DNA from: Rutidosis leptorrhynchoides
Lineage: Eukaryota > Streptophyta > Magnoliopsida > Asterales > Asteraceae
DNA length: 64,000 bases
Assembly: GCF_046630445.1 (NCBI RefSeq)
Contig: NC_092338.1
Span: 151,824,501 to 151,888,500 of the forward strand
Reading direction: 5' to 3'
The notes under the pieces were generated by a model that saw only the letters and a list, made by a program, of their open reading frames with translations, had not been told where the DNA came from and searched no databases. Shown piece after piece: positions 32,061-43,005 of this stretch; the first letter of the stretch is position 1, and every line of letters starts with the position of its first letter. A program made the translations under genes and the position numbers.

Positions 32061-34924
32061 TGTAAAGACCCGTCCTAATCCATCCGGACGAATACATTAC
32101 ATTTGGTTACATCGCGAGGTACTAGACCTCTATATGATACATTTTACAAACATTGCATACGTTTTTAAAAGACAAACTTTCATTTCATCAAAAGTTGACA
32201 GCATGCATACCATTTCCTAATTTATCCAACTATAAATGACTTGATAATAATCTTGATGAACTCAATGACTCGAATGCAACGTCTTTTGAAATATGTCATG
32301 AATGACTCCAAGTAATATCTCTAAAATGAGCAAATGCACAGCGGAAGATTTCTTTCGTACCTGAGAATAAACATGCTTTCAAGTGTCAACCAAAAGGTTG
32401 GTGAGTTCATTAGTTTACATAAATAATCATTTCATAATTTTAATAGACCACAAGATTTCATATTTCCATTTCTCGTAAACATACGTCCCATGCATAGAGA
32501 CAAAAATATCATTCATATGAATTGAACACCTGGTAACCGACATTCACAATATGCATATAAGAATATCCCCATCATTCCGGGATCCTCCTTCGGACATGAT
32601 ATAAATTTCGAAGTACTAAAGCATCCGGTACTTTGGATGGGGCTTGTTGAGCCCGATAGATCTATCTTTAGGATTCGCGTCAATTAGGGTGTCTGTTCCC
32701 TAATTCTTAGATTACCAGACTTAATAAAAAGGGACATATTCGATTTCGATCATTCAACCATATAATGTCATTTTGATTTCTTGTGTCTATTTCGTAAAAC
32801 AGTTATAAAAGTTGCGCATGTATTCTCAGTCCCAAAAATGTAAAGAGTAAAAGGGCAAATGAAACTCACAGTACTGTATTTTGTAGTAAAAATACATATG
32901 ACGACTTTGAACAAAGCAGGGTTGACCTCGGATTCACGAACCTATATCAAGTATATATATTAACACATGTAATATTCAATTAAATACATATTTTGATATT
33001 AGTAATATACTTGTGATTTAATATTAATAATTACTTAGATATTTTTATTTTATATATGTTATTAACTTATCATAATAATATACTATATACTTTATTAAAA
33101 TATTTTGAATAATTACTTAGTATAAATATTTTTAAGTACTCATAATTTTTAATATGTTAATACTTTTCATAAATTCGAATTATATTAAAACGTAAATGAA
33201 CAAAAGTATTTTATTAGTAAAAGTAGTATACTTATTATATATACTTTTATATATCTAATGTTTGTATCTAATTTATAATATATATCTATTAAGTTTAAGA
33301 TAATAAAAATATAGTTATATTTTATATACAAAATACACTTTAAACTAAAGTTATAGTTAGTAATATTAATTATAATAATAATAATAATAATATAAATAAT
33401 AAGTATACTACCTTAAAGAATAGCTTCCTAAAAAGAAGTCGCAGTCCGAGCTCGAATCCGAGACCTTTTACTCAAACACCAACACTCTAGCCCATTGATC
33501 CATCTATTTCTTTCATAAACATATCATACCCGAAATTTACTTAACCTCCTTTTCTCATTTTGGCCCAACAAATAATCAAATTCACAAACCCAAATATTAA
33601 TGGATCTCGGCCCAAAGTAACAAAATAACCAAACCCAATTTCATTAATCATGTTTTCGTCCAGTTAGTCTATATTGTAATCCATTGCTTTTGAAGTTCAT
33701 TTAATTAAATTTCTATATATGCATGATAAAGTCATGGTTTGATAAGAAAGAAGGAATCAACTTTTGGTCCACCACAATTTTGTCCATTCGGTGAGGAGTA
33801 CCAACGAGAAAAAAAATATATATCATGGTGATAAATGAAGTTGACCGATCCATAATGGATAAACAAACGCTGCTTTATACAGCAAATAATTTTCTTAACT
33901 ATTAGCCATCTAAATCGACTAACAGAAAGAAGAAATAGCGAATCAGTGAGAGGGCAGCAAAAGTTAAGTTTTAAACGGAAATCAAGCACAAAAGTGGAGG
34001 TTTAAAGTGTATGTGTCAACCCGAATAGAAAATAGAAGACGGATTTTGAAGCATCATTATCATTATTATTACTACCACCATAACCCCACACCACACTCGC
34101 TTAACACCATCATCATCCAATATTTTAACAAAAAAAAAAAAAATGGAAAGTTAGTTGGATTCATGGCCCATTACCAAAGAAAATTGTAGGCTATCCCAAT
34201 CATATAATTAAAACCTTCTAGTCTCGGTTCACCAACAATATCAATCAACATACTTTTTTTTTTTTTTTTTAAATCGAACATTATTTTCTTGTGAGCCCTC
34301 CTTGTCGACCACAACATGTGAAAACAGAAAAAAAAAATAAACGCCAGCTAATAACACAACAATTTCTTTGTGGGGTTATCGATTGGGAATAATTTAATCA
34401 ACTGGTTTGTCAAATGGTATTTTCGGCAAATAAAATAAGAAAGGAGTGTGAATAAAGTTACGCCACAACAGTTGAATTATATCCCTTTTGTAGACTGCAT
34501 ATTCAATATAAAGTGACTATGTGTTTGAGAGTTTCTAAAGAATAACAGTAGTAAGAATCAGGTTGAAGAAGAAAAAGAAGAATAAGGGAGGTAATCGAAT
34601 GGTTGCAGGTTTTTCTTGGCTCCAACTACCGAAAGTAATGGTTGCCATGTTGATTAGAGATGGCGATGAAGTCATGAAGGTGGTGAGGATGATGTTGGGT
34701 TCTTGATCGTGGTATTTCACAATTTATTAATGGTACCCGATGGTTCTTCTAGAGTTGAAGATGGTGGATGGTTGTTTGAGTTCGATGTGGTGGTGACGGA
34801 TTAGAGTGTGGTGAGGTTCAAGAAAAAGACTCAATTTATGATGCCAGAAAGAAAGAAATAGATAGATAGTTTTAATTTGATTTTTCTGTCTTTTCACTCG
34901 ATTTACGTTAGCAAGGGATTACAT
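32061..34924 (-). repeat. 3' LTR of the LARD-like element, left part
   Basis: Begins TGTAAAGACCCGTCC and matches 60344-63205. It is interrupted at 34925 by the chromovirus. It contains the shared LTR blocks (near 32340-32410 and 32815-32875), a tRNA-like segment at 33449-33502 and long AT-rich tracts. Confidence 0.92.
33449..33502 (-). repeat. tRNA-like Pol III promoter remnant (SINE-like) in the LTR
   Basis: On the minus strand TGGATCAATGG (A-box-like, 33492-33502) is followed after 32 bases by GGATTCGAGCT (B-box-like, 33449-33459), the spacing seen in tRNA genes and SINE heads. Downstream on that strand come CTTCTTTTTAGG and an ATT-rich tail near 33370-33410. It does not fold as a working tRNA. 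The same segment is at 61738-61791 in the other LTR. Confidence 0.4.
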
Positions 34925-35910
34925 TGAAATGTCCCGTTCTTATTGATTAAAAACGTTCCATATTAATTGATTTCGTTGCGAGGTTTTGACCTCTATATGA
35001 GACGTTTTTCAAAGACTGCATTCATTTTAAAACAAACCATAACCTTTATTTCATCAATAAAGGTTTAAAAAGCTTTACGTAGATTATCAAATAATGATAA
35101 TCTAAAATATCCTGTTTACACACGACCATTACATAATGGTTTACAATACAAATATGTTACAACAAAATAAGTTTCTTGAATGCAGTTTTTACACAATATC
35201 ATACAAGCATGGACTCCAAATCTCGTCCTTATTTAAGTATGCGACAGCGGAAGCTCTTAATAATCACCTGAGAATAAACATGCTTTAAACGTCAACAAAA
35301 ATGTTGGTGAGTTATAGGTTTAACCTATATATATCAAATCGTAACAATAGACCACAAGATTTCATATTTCAATACACATCCCATACATAGAGATAAAAGT
35401 CATTCATATGGTGAACACCTGGTAACCGACATTAACAAGATGCATATATAAGAATATCCCCATCATTCCGGGACACCCTTCGGATATGATATAAATTTCG
35501 AAGTACTAAAGCATCCGGTACTTTGGATGGGGTTTGTTAGGCCCAATAGATCTATCTTTAGAATTCGCGTCAATTAGGGTGTCTGTTCCCTAATTCTTAG
35601 ATTACCAGACTTAATAATAAGGGGCATATTCGATTTCGATAATTCAACCATAGAATGTAGTTTCACGTACTTGTGTCTATTTTGTAAATCATTTATAAAA
35701 CCTGCATGTATTCTCATCCCAAAAATATTAGATTTTAAAAGTGGGACTATAACTCACTTTCACAGATTTTTACTTCGTCGGGAAGTAAGACTTGGCCACT
35801 GGTTGATTCACGAACCTATAACAATATATACATATATATCAAAGTATGTTCAAAATATATTTACAACACTTTTAATATATTTTGATGTTTTAAGTTTATT
35901 AAGTCAGCTG

Positions 35911-38354
35911 TGTAACATCCCGCGTTTTTCCGTTAAATTTAATTTTAACACCGTCTTTTTTTTTTTTAAAAACATAATCTTTCGTATTTAAATTAATAGT
36001 TTCCGTGAGTAACGTTCATTATATTCCCGCTATTTAATTTTGACATCACCCGTTTACTCGAGCGTTTTAAAAATTTTCGATCGGTTAAATCCCGCACCCG
36101 CTTCTAAACTCGAGGGACTAAAATTGACACGGGGCAAACTAGTTGACTAGGTCAACTAGTCCACCCCAATCACCACCATTCAATCACCTCCATCTCTCTC
36201 TCTTTCTTTCTTTTTTTCTCTCAAGAACACAAACATAATTCATCATCTAAATTCGGATCGGGAAGCAAACTTCAAAACAAATTACATATTCGTGATCCTC
36301 TCATCATCCTCTTCGATTTGGTACCAATTTCATCCATTTTGGGTAACTTTCTAAAAATCACTAAATTTCTCTAAATTCGTTTTATATACTTGAAATTGTG
36401 TTAGTTAGTGTCTATGGCTCGTGTGTAACATGAATATATGTTTTGTTTGCTCGATTTGTGGTTTGGAGTAACTAGTTTGAGTTTTTGAAATGGGTTTGCT
36501 TAATCCTTGATTTTGGATGAGTTAATGTTGTTAGATTGTTAAAGTGCATGTTTTAATTGTGTTACTAGTATCATTAGCCACATTTTGATGTGTAGGTTGA
36601 TTAAGAAAACTTCAAAAACCCGATTAATGATTTTGTGATGTTTGACTAGGGTTTGATAGTTCTTGACATGAACTTTTGATGCTTGAATGCCATGAAATGT
36701 TAATTGTTAGTGTTTAGTAGTAATGTATGCTTCATTACCTTCGAAACGGCATATCGTATGTGTAAATTGGATTCCCGAATCATAAAATACGTTTTACGAA
36801 CTTGAAACTTTGAAAATAAACCTTTCTTGATCAATTGACGAGTTTTCGGTTATTGTAAATGATGTTTTTGTTTGATGATATGTGGTTAGTTGTATTGCTC
36901 GTCAAAATACCTTTCCGAGGATATAAGATACATGTTTTGGTTGTTTGCGGATCATAAATGGTGAATGTTTGATGTTTGGTTCGTGCATACTTTGAAAAAC
37001 TGACCAGAAATCTCTGCCCAGATGGTGGCGCGGCGCGCCCCATCCCCGCGCGGCGCGCGGATTGGCCTGGCCAGATTCTGCTTTGTTTGGCGCTTTTCAC
37101 GCGAAATGTTTGACTAGCTACCGACCTCCGATTCACATGAAACTTGTTTTAATATACTTGTATATGAATATTTAGCATAGAAAAATAGTTCGGGACCCGA
37201 CCCGAACGCGTTGACTTTTTCGTTGACTTTGACCAAGTTTGACTTTTAGTCAAACTTAACCAAACTTTTATGCAATCGTTCTAACATGCTTTTATACGTG
37301 ATTCTTGTATGAAACTTGACAAATTGATTCACATGCTATACTTAATCGAGTCGTAACGAGCCATAGGACTAATTGAACACATTTCGCCCGACCTTGTGTC
37401 GTAACCGGTTAACTGATACAACTTACTTGTTTAGGTCAAGGCTAAGCAACAATCATGCACACGTTTACTTTGTGAAGTACTTTTATACTCGTGCACTCGA
37501 GGTGAGATCATAGTCCCACCTTTTCAACAACTTTTTATACTTTTAAATTGTGGGCTGAGAAACATATACTTTGTTACATTTTGTACTGCTTACTTTTATA
37601 CTTTGAACACAAGTACAAGGAAAACAAACATTCCACAGCGAGTTAGAACAAAAATCCTCAATTCGATTATCATTAGTTACACTTGCAGGGTGTAAGCGAG
37701 AACTTATATTGTGTGGCCATACGGGTTTGACAAACCCTCATTTCGGACGGTTCGCTACCGTCTACGGATGAAATATATTTTCGAGAAACAGTGTATGTTC
37801 TAACACTATTGTGATGGGGTTCTATGGAAGGAAACGTTAAGTCTTGATAATTGGGTGCTCGCGAACAATACTTTTGGAATGCAAACGATTTTGATAATCA
37901 ACTATGGGAATACTAAATCTTGTGGTTCAAAAACAACGTTTACAAATACATCTATGATTTCACCAACGTTTTTCGTTGACAGTTTTCTATATGTTTCTCA
38001 GGTTTATACTCGGCTACTTGATACATGCTTCCGCACTCTTTGATTACTTGATTGGAGTCTACCATGCATGCATACGCTAGGGATAGCATTTTTGGATTCA
38101 AGCTTTTGTCTACTTACTTACGCTATTTATAGCAACTGTGGTTTCAAACTAATTATGTCGCAAGTTATTTCATTCATACTTTATAACTTTGTAAACTTAA
38201 ACTTATTGTCGATCCGTTTGTTAAACTAAACTTTGTACCTTTCAAATGAACGCGACATAATTTTGGTCAAACGAGTCTCATATAGGGACTACGACCACGC
38301 AACGGGACCTAAGTTAACGACGCCGTCAATAACGGTTTTGGTCGGGTCGTTACA
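35911..38354 (+). repeat. 5' LTR of the young gypsy derivative
   Basis: Begins TGTAACATCCCGCG and ends GGGTCGTTACA. It contains a W-box palindrome at 36138-36160, a pyrimidine-rich stretch at 36190-36222, a doubled GCGCGGCGCGC motif at 37028-37058 and a TTGAC cluster at 37211-37253. Confidence 0.95.
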
Positions 38355-38356
38355 AG

Positions 38357-38368
38357 TGGTATCAAAGC
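38357..38368 (+). other. Primer-binding site of the young gypsy derivative
   Basis: TGGTATCAAAGC begins two bases after the 5' LTR. It differs from the perfect initiator-Met site of the other elements by one base (AAAGC for AGAGC). Confidence 0.8.
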
Positions 38369-40545
38369 GTTGGTTGTAGGGAACTAGGACGTGCATTAGT
38401 GTGTCTAACAGAGTCGTTAGGACGCATTAGTGAGTCTAGACTACAACCGGATAGTTAGCATTTGCATTCTGACATACATTTGCTATAGATAGCACTTACT
38501 TGACTACTTGTGCATTATACTTGAATCATTCTTAGGCAAACTTTTTAATGGTACCCAACCTTCATCATACGAACTCGTATTCCGCCACTTTTTGGTAACA
38601 CACGTAAATTCATGATTCATACACGTATGGATGACGACGACTTCATTAGTCACACTTGTTCGGGAACTCTGTCTCCCGGATTGTTATTTGCCACCGTTTC
38701 AACTTACTATCGGTTTCCCACTGGTGTTTCTTACTATCTACTTTTTGGTGTTACTACCATCACTACTCTAGGTGAGTATCGTCATCAACATTTATCACTA
38801 CGGTTGCGTGCTACTCGTTATCATGACTCGTTACTCTTTTCATACCTGAATACCTTATTGTCTGACTCGAACCACATTGACGTGAACAATCATTTATACA
38901 CTTCCCTCGGGAAATGCATCTTCATAGTTGCACAAATTCTTTTGATTAATACGAGTCACGTTAGAGACGTCGTTACACTTGTTTATTTTAAATTTTCACG
39001 ATTACACGAACTTGATTCTATGGAGTGATGTGGGAATGGAAGTATGAGTTAGCGTAATATAACGTCATTTGATCAACGTAGTTATATTACGGTAAGACAT
39101 ACCAAAGTTCTAGTGACGCGTGATGGTGGTTAGACTCGATCAACCTAAACACCACCATGTGCCATGTACATGACTTCATCTTTTCAGGTTTGGACATCCG
39201 AAAACTCCGAGAATATTTATAACAACCATACCGGGGACACACCTTCAATTATTGTCAAATTACATTTATGCTTCCGAATGAATTACCGATTCCATTCGAT
39301 TTCAACCGTATGTCACACGGGTATACTAGCTCGTCCTCGCGCAGTCTTATTGACTAACTACAATTTACTCGTTATGCTCACATCGGGGCGGAAATTTCTC
39401 TTGCATCACCCTCGTACTTCCGGTTCAGGAGGTCCTTATTCTAAATTCTCAATGGAGAGCGACTCTTCACATCATACAAGTATTCGCCGCGAGGGTGGAT
39501 AGTCCTAACAATCGTTTTCAAAACCCGATAAGAACTTGCCCCGACGAACGTTTTTGGAAACCGATAAATCTTCCGCGACGCGAATTTTTCTTGAGAAATT
39601 TGTCCTAGCTAACGTTTTCAATTCCTAGCAAACTTGTTCAATATACCTTACGGAATGTACTTTGTTTCGGATCGAAATCCTCGTTTCACTTCTAGATTTT
39701 GGAGTACCTTACAAAAAGCCTCGGGACCGCGTTTAGACATGAGTACCGCGTACCATCCACAACCCGACGGACCGAACAAACATACGATTTAAGTCTTGAA
39801 AACCATAATACGAATTTGTATTACCAACTTCAAATTTTCTTGAGAAACGTCTTTGCCTTTAATCAAACTCTCTTACTACAAAATTTTCATTCGAGTATTG
39901 ACGCCACGCCTTCGAAACCTTATATGACCGGAAACGTCATTCTCCTTTTGTCGAACCAAGTAAACGATGACCAATTCACCGGGACCGGGATTATTCATGA
40001 GCAACCGAGAAAATTTATTCATATTCAGGTAAAACCCTACGCGACTCGTAATCACCAAGAGCTACGCCGATGTTAGACGTAAACATTTCAAATTCCACGT
40101 GGGAAACCGCGTCACGTTAAGAGTCGCACCTTGGAAAGGTGCAATCCGTTTCGGGAAAACGTAGGAAGCTAAATCCGCGATATTTTGATCCTTTAAATTC
40201 TTGGGGCGTTTTGGACCCGTCGCTAGCCGTTTAGACTTTTCCGACTCATTTTGGGTCTCCGTTTATCCTACATTCGATGTATCAACTCAAAGACGTATTT
40301 TGCGAAACGAGAACTTGTTATCTCCTTTGATGAACTCACTATCGACGATAACCCTCACTTCCTAGGAGGACCGGTTGAAACCATAAATCGTGAAGCCAAA
40401 CCTTAAAACAACATATGATCCCGACCGTCAAAATTCGTTGAAATACCCAAGGACGTACCTTCCCTCACTCGTAGAATTGGCAACGCAAGATCTCGAGGAA
40501 GATTCAACAACTACTACTTCCAACTAAATTTCGGGACGAAATTTC
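38369..40545 (+). pseudogene. Interior of the young gypsy derivative
   Basis: Mostly unassignable sequence. Integrase-core wording (YHPQ-DG type, near 39735-39775) and the region before the purine tract are still recognisable as chromovirus-derived. Short open frames at 38612-39028, 39164-39502 and 39699-40076 show no known domain and are probably chance or remnants. Confidence 0.6.
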
Positions 40546-40562
40546 TTTTGAGGCGTGGATAA
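40526..40562 (+). other. Hairpin and polypurine tract of the young gypsy derivative
   Basis: AAATTTCGGGACGAAATTT (40526-40544) is a near-perfect palindrome. It is followed by the tract TTGAGGCGTGGATAA, which ends at the 3' LTR start. Confidence 0.75.
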
Positions 40563-43005
40563 TGTAACATCCCGCGTTTTTCCGTTAAATTTAATTTTAA
40601 CACCGTCTTTTTTTTTTTAAAAACATAATCTTTCGTATTTAAATTAATAGTTTCCGTGAGTAACGTTCATTATATTCCCGCTATTTAATTTTGACATCAC
40701 CCGTTTACTCGAGCGTTTTAAAAATATTCGATCGGTTAAATCCCGCACCCGCTTCTAAACTCGAGGGACTAAAATTGACACGGGGCAAACTAGTTGACTA
40801 GGTCAACTAGTCCACCCCAATCACCACCATTCAATCACCTCCATCTCTCTCTCTTTCTTTCTTTTTTTCTCTCAAGAACACAAACATAATTCATCATCTA
40901 AATTCGGATCGGGAAGCAAACTTCAAAACAAATTACATATTCGTGATCCTCTCATCATCCTCTTCGATTTGGTACCAATTTCATCCATTTTGGGTAACTT
41001 TCTAAAAATCACTAAATTTCTCTAAATTCGTTTTATATACTTGAAATTGTGTTAGTTAGTGTCTATGGCTCGTGTGTAACATGAATATATGTTTTGTTTG
41101 CTCGATTTGTGGTTTGGAGTAACTAGTTTGAGTTTTTGAAATGGGTTTGCTTAATCCTTGATTTTGGATGAGTTAATGTTGTTAGATTGTTAAAGTGCAT
41201 GTTTTAATTGTGTTACTAGTATCATTAGCCACATTTTGATGTGTAGGTTGATTAAGAAAACTTCAAAAACCCGATTAATGATTTTGTGATGTTTGACTAG
41301 GGTTTGATAGTTCTTGACATGAACTTTTGATGCTTGAATGCCATGAAATGTTAATTGTTAGTGTTTAGTAGTAATGTATACTTCATTACCTTCGAAACGG
41401 CATATCGTATGTGTAAATTGGATTCCCGAATCATAAAATACGTTTTACGAACTTGAAACTTTGAAAATAAACCTTTCTTGATCAATTGACGAGTTTTCGG
41501 TTATTGTAAATGATGTTTTTGTTTGATGATATGTGGTTAGTTGTATTGCTCGTCAAAATACCTTTCCGAGGATATAAGATACATGTTTTGGTTGTTTGCG
41601 GATCATAAATGGTGAATGTTTGATGTTTGGTTCGTGCATACTTTGAAAAACTGACCAGAAATCTCTGCCCAGATGGTGGCGCGGCGCGCCCCATCCCCGC
41701 GCGGCGCGCGGATTGGCCTGGCCAGATTCTGCTTTGTTTGGCGCTTTTCACGCGAAATGTTTGACTAGCTACCGACCTCCGATTCACATGAAACTTGTTT
41801 TAATATACTTGTATATGAATATTTAGCATAGAAAAATAGTTCGGGACCCGACCCGAACGCGTTGACTTTTTCGTTGACTTTGACCAAGTTTGACTTTTAG
41901 TCAAACTTAACCAAACTTTTATGCAATCGTTCTAACATGCTTTTATACGTGATTCTTGTATGAAACTTGACAAATTGATTCACATGCTATACTTAATCGA
42001 GTCGTAACGAGCCATAGGACTAATTGAACACATTTCGCCCGACCTTGTGTCGTAACCGGTTAACTGATACAACTTACTTGTTTAGGTCAAGGCTAAGCAA
42101 CAATCATGCACACGTTTACTTTGTGAAGTACTTTTATACTCGTGCACTCGAGGTGAGATCATAGTCCCACCTTTTCAACAACTTTTTATACTTTTAAATT
42201 GTGGGCTGAGAAACATATACTTTGTTACATTTTGTACTGCTTACTTTTATACTTTGAACACAAGTACAAGGAAAACAAACATTCCACAGCGAGTTAGAAC
42301 AAAAATCCTCAATTCGATTATCATTAGTTACACTTGCAGGGTGTAAGCGAGAACTTATATTGTGTGGCCATACGGGTTTGACAAACCCTCATTTCGGACG
42401 GTTCGCTACCGACTACGGATGAAATATATTTTCGAGAAACAGTGTATGTTCTAACACTATTGTGATGGGGTTCTATGGAAGGAAACGTTAAGTCTTGATA
42501 ATTGGGTGCTCGCGAACAATACTTTTGGAATGCAAACGATTTTGATAATCAACTATGGGAATACTAAATCTTGTGGTTCAAAAACAACGTTTACAAATAC
42601 ATCTATGATTTCACCAACGTTTTTCGTTGACAGTTTTCTATATGTTTCTCAGGTTTATACTCGGCTACTTGATACATGCTTCCGCACTCTTTGATTACTT
42701 GATTGGAGTCTACCATGCATGCATACGCTAGGGATAGCATTTTTGGATTCAAGCTTTTGTCTACTTACTTACGCTATTTATAGCAACTGTGGTTTCAAAC
42801 TAATTATGTCGCAAGTTATTTCATTCATACTTTATAACTTTGTAAACTTAAACTTATTGTCGATCCGTTTGTTAAACTAAACTTTGTACCTTTCAAATGA
42901 ACGCGACATAATTTTGGTCAAACGAGTCTCATATAGGGACTACGACCACGCAACGGGACCTAAGTTAACGACGCCGTCAATAACGGTTTTGGTCGGGTCG
43001 TTACA
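40563..43005 (+). repeat. 3' LTR of the young gypsy derivative
   Basis: Almost identical to 35911-38354 (offset 4651-4652). The visible differences are a T-run length and three substitutions. Confidence 0.95.

Larger units (their letters stand above)
35911..43005 (+). mobile_element. Very young short gypsy derivative inside the chromovirus LTR, fossil
   Basis: LTRs of 2444 and 2443 bp (35911-38354 and 40563-43005) flank a 2.2 kb interior. The target duplication AGCTG is at 35906-35910 and 43006-43010. By eye the LTRs differ by about three substitutions and one T-run length change, so the insertion is the youngest in the window. The interior has a primer-binding site, a purine tract and scraps of integrase wording, but nothing close to full gag-pol. 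It is broken and must have used another element's proteins. Orientation is opposite to its host elements. Confidence 0.95.

Noticed and set aside
33449-33502. A functional tRNA gene
   Set aside because: A- and B-box-like words are present, but the stems do not pair as a cloverleaf; kept only as a SINE-like remnant.
33732-33989. 85-residue minus-strand frame, repeated at 62021-62278
   Set aside because: Lies in the LARD-like LTR, shows no known domain, and its second copy simply reflects the second LTR.
36831-37136. 101-residue minus-strand frame, repeated at 41482-41787
   Set aside because: It is open only because of the GC-rich palindromes in the LTR. It is duplicated because the LTR is duplicated, and it shows no domain.
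37855-38043. 62-residue plus-strand frame, repeated at 42506-42694
   Set aside because: Chance frame within the LTR of the young gypsy derivative; duplicated with the LTR.
38612-39028. 138-residue plus-strand frame in the young gypsy derivative
   Set aside because: Sense orientation, but no resemblance to gag or pol; most likely remnant or chance sequence.
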